This document shows positions 61,104 through 64,000 of a DNA stretch of 64,000 nucleotides, piece by piece. The notes under the pieces were generated by a model. That model saw nothing but the letters and a program-made list of their open reading frames with translations. It was not told the DNA's origin and made no database searches. How positions within the stretch are numbered: the stretch's first letter is position 1; each line of letters begins with the position of its first letter. Position numbers and translations under genes: made by a program. The DNA comes from Mumia quercus (GTDB taxonomy: Bacteria > Actinomycetota > Actinomycetes > Propionibacteriales > Nocardioidaceae), in the NCBI RefSeq assembly GCF_025506335.1, contig NZ_JANZYO010000008.1:89835-153834 (forward strand), read 5' to 3'.

Positions 61104-64000
61104 GTGACCCTAGAAGAGGTCACCGCCGGCGCGCGCGTCGCCGGTCTGGTGCCGGGTGAGGCTGTGCTCGTCCTCGCGGCTCAGTGGCACGGACGCGACG
61201 CTCTCGAGGTCACCTACAAGGACGCCTCGGGCGGCCTGGCGCAGCGGGTGCTCTTCCGCGCCGACGAGGCCGCGCTCGGCTCCGCCGACGCCGGAGGGCG
61301 CCCGTTCGACGCCCCCGCGTCCGACTTCACGGTGGTCGCCGAGGCGCAGCGGATCATGCTGGCCGGGCTCTTCGACCCGATGCTCGCGGTCGCGACGAGC
61401 GAGGTGCAGCCGCTCCCCCACCAGATCCGCGCGGTGTACGGGGAGATGCTCCCGCGCACCCCGCTGCGCTTCCTGCTGGCCGACGACCCGGGTGCAGGCA
61501 AGACGGTCATGGCCGGGCTCTACATCAAGGAGCTGCTGCTGCGCGACGACGTCCGGCGCTGCCTGGTCGTGGCCCCGGGCGGTCTCGTCGAGCAGTGGCA
61601 GGACGAGCTCTTCGTGAAGTTCGGTCTGCGCTTCGACCTGCTCACTCCCGACGCGGTCGCGGCCGTCGGCGCGGGCAACGTGTTCGCGCGGCACCCGCTG
61701 CTGATCGCACGCATGGACCACCTGACGCGCAACGAGGTGCTGCAGGCGCAGCTCGCGGACGCGGAGTGGGACCTGGTCGTCGTCGACGAGGCCCACCGCA
61801 TGGCGGCCCACTTCTTCGGCGGCAAAGTCCGCAAGACCAAGCGGTTCCTCCTCGGTGAGCGCCTCGCGAGCGCGACGCGTCACCTCCTCCTGATGACGGC
61901 GACGCCGCACTCGGGCAAGGAGGAGGACTTCCAGCTCTTCCTCTCGCTCCTGGACCGCGACCGTTTCGAGGGCAGGTTCCAGCGCGACGTCCACTCCTCC
62001 GACACCACCGGGGTGATGCGCCGGATGGTCAAGGAGGACCTCCTCACCTTCGACGGCCGGCGTCTCTTCCCCGAGCGCATCGCGCGCACGGTCCCGTACG
62101 CCCTCACCGCGCACGAGCTCACCCTGTACGAGGCGGTCACGGCGTACGTGCGTGACGGCATGAACCGCGCCGACCGGCTCGACGGCAAGCGCCGCAGCAC
62201 GGTCGGCTTCGCCCTGACGGTCCTGCAGCGACGGCTCGCGTCGAGCCCGGAGGCGATCTACGGCTCCCTCGTACGCCGCATCGCGCGCCTTGAGCTGCGC
62301 AAGGAGGAGCTGCTCGCGGGCGTCGACGCGTGGGAGGCCGACCTCGCGGACCCGCCGGACCTCAGCGACGACGAGGAGTACGCGGCGGCCGAGCGGGAGC
62401 AGCTCGAGGACGAGCTGGTCGATGCCGCGACGGCGTCGCGCACGGTGCGCGAGCTCGACGCCGAGCTGGCCGAGCTCAACGCGCTCACCCGAGCCGCGCG
62501 GCAGGTGCGTGACGCGGGCACCGACCGCAAGTGGAGCGAGCTGCGCACGATCCTCGAGGCGGAGGCGCTCACCTCCGGCCCCGGCGGGCGCCCGCGCAAG
62601 CTCATCATCTTCTCCGAGCACCGCGACACGCTCGACTACCTGAGCCGTCGCATCACCGCGCTCCTCGCCAGACCCGACGCGGTGCTCGCGATCCACGGCG
62701 GCGTGCCCCGCGCCGAGCGCTCCCGCCTCACCGAGGAGTTCACCACCAACCCGCACGCCCAGATCCTGCTCGCGACCGACGCGGCCGGCGAGGGGCTGAA
62801 CCTCCACGCCGCGCACCTGATGGTCAACTACGACCTCCCGTGGAACCCGAACCGCCTCGAGCAGCGTTTCGGGCGCATCCACCGCATCGGCCAGACCGAG
62901 GTCTGCCACCTCTGGAACCTCGTCGCCAGCAACACCCGGGAGGGCCAGGTCTACCAGCGGCTGCTCGAGAAGATCGACGAGCAGCGGGCCGCGTACGGCG
63001 GCAAGGTGTACGACATCCTCGGCGGAGCGTTCGACGAGACACCGCTGCGCGACCTGCTGATGGAGGCGGTGCGCTACGGCGAGGACCCCGACGTCCGCGC
63101 GAGCATGGACGAGGTCATCGACCACCGTGTCGCGGACGGGATCCGGGAGCTGCTGGCCGAGCACGCGCTCGCCCACGACTCCCTCTCCGAGGCCGACCTC
63201 GCGGCGATGCGAAGGGAGATGGACGAGGCACGTGCGCGTCGGCTCCAGCCGCACTACCTCGCGCTGGCGTTCAGGGCCGCGTTCGCCCGGCTCGGTGGCC
63301 GCATGGCGCGTCGAGAGACGGGGCGCTACGAGGTCACGTACGTTCCCGCGCAGGTCCGCAGCACCCGGCGCGGGCCTGTCTCCTCGCGGTACCACAGGGT
63401 CACGTTCGACCTCGCGCGTGTGGACCCGGAGGGCCTCGCCCGTGCCGAGCTGCTCGCGCCCGGACATCCGCTCCACGACGCCGTGATGGACGAGACGATC
63501 GCGCTGCTCGGTGGCTGCCTGGAGCGCGGGACGGTGCTCGTCTCTCCGACCCTCGACCGCCCGCGCCTGCTGGTGGGCGTGGTCGAGGAGGTCGTCGACG
63601 CGACGGGCGGCTCGGTGGCGCGACGCTTCGGCTACGCGTACGTCGACGAGGACGGCGAGGTGACTCCGGCAGGACCCGCGCCGTACCTCGACTGCGCCGC
63701 CGCGCCTCCCTCGGTCGACCTGTCGGCCGCTCGCGCCTGGACGTGGCTCGCGCAGGCGGAGGACCAGGCGACGAGCTGGGTGATCACGCGGCAGCTCCCC
63801 GCGTACCTCGCGGAGGTCCAGTCCGCGCGCTCGCGCGACCTCGAGCGCGCACGCACGCTGGTCACCAGCCGGCTGCGCAGTGAGCGGTCGCGCCTCCTCA
63901 CCGAGGCGGCGCACGCACGAGGGTCGGAGGCCGCGGAGAGCCTGCGCCGCAAGGCCCACGAGCTGGAGGTACGGCTCGAGCGCCGGCTCGCGATGCTCGA
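61104..64000 (+). CDS. SNF2-like helicase resembling DISARM DrmD, 3' end cut by window edge
   Basis: About 965 residues are visible with no stop. PLPHQIRAVYGEMLPRTPLRF (in part), LADDPGAGKTVMAGL (about 126), VVDEAHRMAAHF (about 226), LLMTATPHSGKEEDFQ (about 266), RRLASSPEAIYGSL and HRIGQTEVCHLWN (about 594) match the highly conserved SNF2 group that includes DISARM DrmD. A coiled region follows, and the C-terminus continues past the edge. GGGAGG precedes the GTG. If this is DrmD, a methyltransferase (drmMI) and drmABC should follow to the right; orphan members of this group also exist, so the system call is tentative. Confidence 0.72.
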   Translation, partial: MTLEEVTAGARVAGLVPGEAVLVLAAQWHGRDALEVTYKDASGGLAQRVLFRADEAALGSADAGGRPFDAPASDFTVVAEAQRIMLAGLFDPMLAVATSEVQPLPHQIRAVYGEMLPRTPLRFLLADDPGAGKTVMAGLYIKELLLRDDVRRCLVVAPGGLVEQWQDELFVKFGLRFDLLTPDAVAAVGAGNVFARHPLLIARMDHLTRNEVLQAQLADAEWDLVVVDEAHRMAAHFFGGKVRKTKRFLLGERLASATRHLLLMTATPHSGKEEDFQLFLSLLDRDRFEGRFQRDVHSSDTTGVMRRMVKEDLLTFDGRRLFPERIARTVPYALTAHELTLYEAVTAYVRDGMNRADRLDGKRRSTVGFALTVLQRRLASSPEAIYGSLVRRIARLELRKEELLAGVDAWEADLADPPDLSDDEEYAAAEREQLEDELVDAATASRTVRELDAELAELNALTRAARQVRDAGTDRKWSELRTILEAEALTSGPGGRPRKLIIFSEHRDTLDYLSRRITALLARPDAVLAIHGGVPRAERSRLTEEFTTNPHAQILLATDAAGEGLNLHAAHLMVNYDLPWNPNRLEQRFGRIHRIGQTEVCHLWNLVASNTREGQVYQRLLEKIDEQRAAYGGKVYDILGGAFDETPLRDLLMEAVRYGEDPDVRASMDEVIDHRVADGIRELLAEHALAHDSLSEADLAAMRREMDEARARRLQPHYLALAFRAAFARLGGRMARRETGRYEVTYVPAQVRSTRRGPVSSRYHRVTFDLARVDPEGLARAELLAPGHPLHDAVMDETIALLGGCLERGTVLVSPTLDRPRLLVGVVEEVVDATGGSVARRFGYAYVDEDGEVTPAGPAPYLDCAAAPPSVDLSAARAWTWLAQAEDQATSWVITRQLPAYLAEVQSARSRDLERARTLVTSRLRSERSRLLTEAAHARGSEAAESLRRKAHELEVRLERRLAML

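Overview
The window is a continuous stretch of a very GC-rich actinobacterial chromosome. Support for this comes from the near-universal G/C third positions, many GTG starts, GTGA/ATGA start-stop overlaps, GlxR/CRP-like boxes, a Tat-exported amidase, collagen-like and excalibur proteins, and dispersed palindromic repeats with CTGGTCGAGTAG and TATCGAGACC ends like those common in Nocardioidaceae. A member of Propionibacteriales (Nocardioides, Aeromicrobium or Mumia type) is my best guess; no rRNA or tRNA marker is present to settle it. The organism looks like a free-living soil or plant-litter saprophyte.

Layout. (1) 1-8.1 kb: a rhamnoside-degradation block on the minus strand: a GH106 rhamnosidase-like enzyme, a CocE/S15 hydrolase and a GH78 alpha-L-rhamnosidase cut by the left edge. 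The two glycosidase genes carry strikingly similar regulatory regions (shared palindrome, CRP-like box, LacI-type operator). (2) 8.2-13.7 kb: single genes: a nucleoside deaminase, PepE-type peptidase, Tat-exported amidase with a coupled 50-residue peptide, a collagen-like secreted protein, a small Ig-like protein, an F420/NADP-oxidoreductase-like protein and a tiny membrane protein. (3) 13.7-25.6 kb: an amino-sugar/glycoside uptake locus: GH4 glycosidase and DeoR regulator facing a PfkB kinase, sugar ABC importer (SBP plus two permeases; no ATPase), secreted PIG-L deacetylase, NagB deaminase, an HGSNAT-like membrane protein and a zinc-ribbon protein. (4) 25.6-31.9 kb: hypothetical protein, secreted DUF6351 protein, a repeat cluster, epoxide hydrolase, membrane protein, and a peptidoglycan-binding M15 peptidase. 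(5) 32-43.3 kb: two divergent operons: polyamine uptake and oxidation (potD-potB-potC-potA, FAD oxidase, aldehyde dehydrogenase) against a TetR-glycosyltransferase-glucosamine-kinase-like-SIS operon; the kinase appears to lack any standard start codon. (6) 43.4-50.6 kb: small proteins, a VOC protein, TetR/membrane protein pair, a poly-G/poly-C block that is almost certainly an assembly artefact, a TolB-propeller amidohydrolase and a WYL regulator. (7) 50.6-58 kb: UvrA-like protein, TetR plus DUF5692 pair, MFS exporter, a second collagen-like protein and an atypical SDR. (8) 58-64 kb: a second repeat cluster that supplies the stop codon of a SNF2-type ATPase, divergent from a second SNF2 helicase resembling DISARM DrmD and running off the right edge, possibly the edge of a defence island.

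The strongest leads are the parallel promoter architecture of the two rhamnosidase genes, the polyamine/amino-sugar divergent unit with its apparent ATC start, the SNF2 pair at the right edge, and the homopolymer block, which warns that sequence at 46.16-46.32 kb should not be trusted. No CRISPR array, transposase, tRNA, rRNA or riboswitch was recognised.
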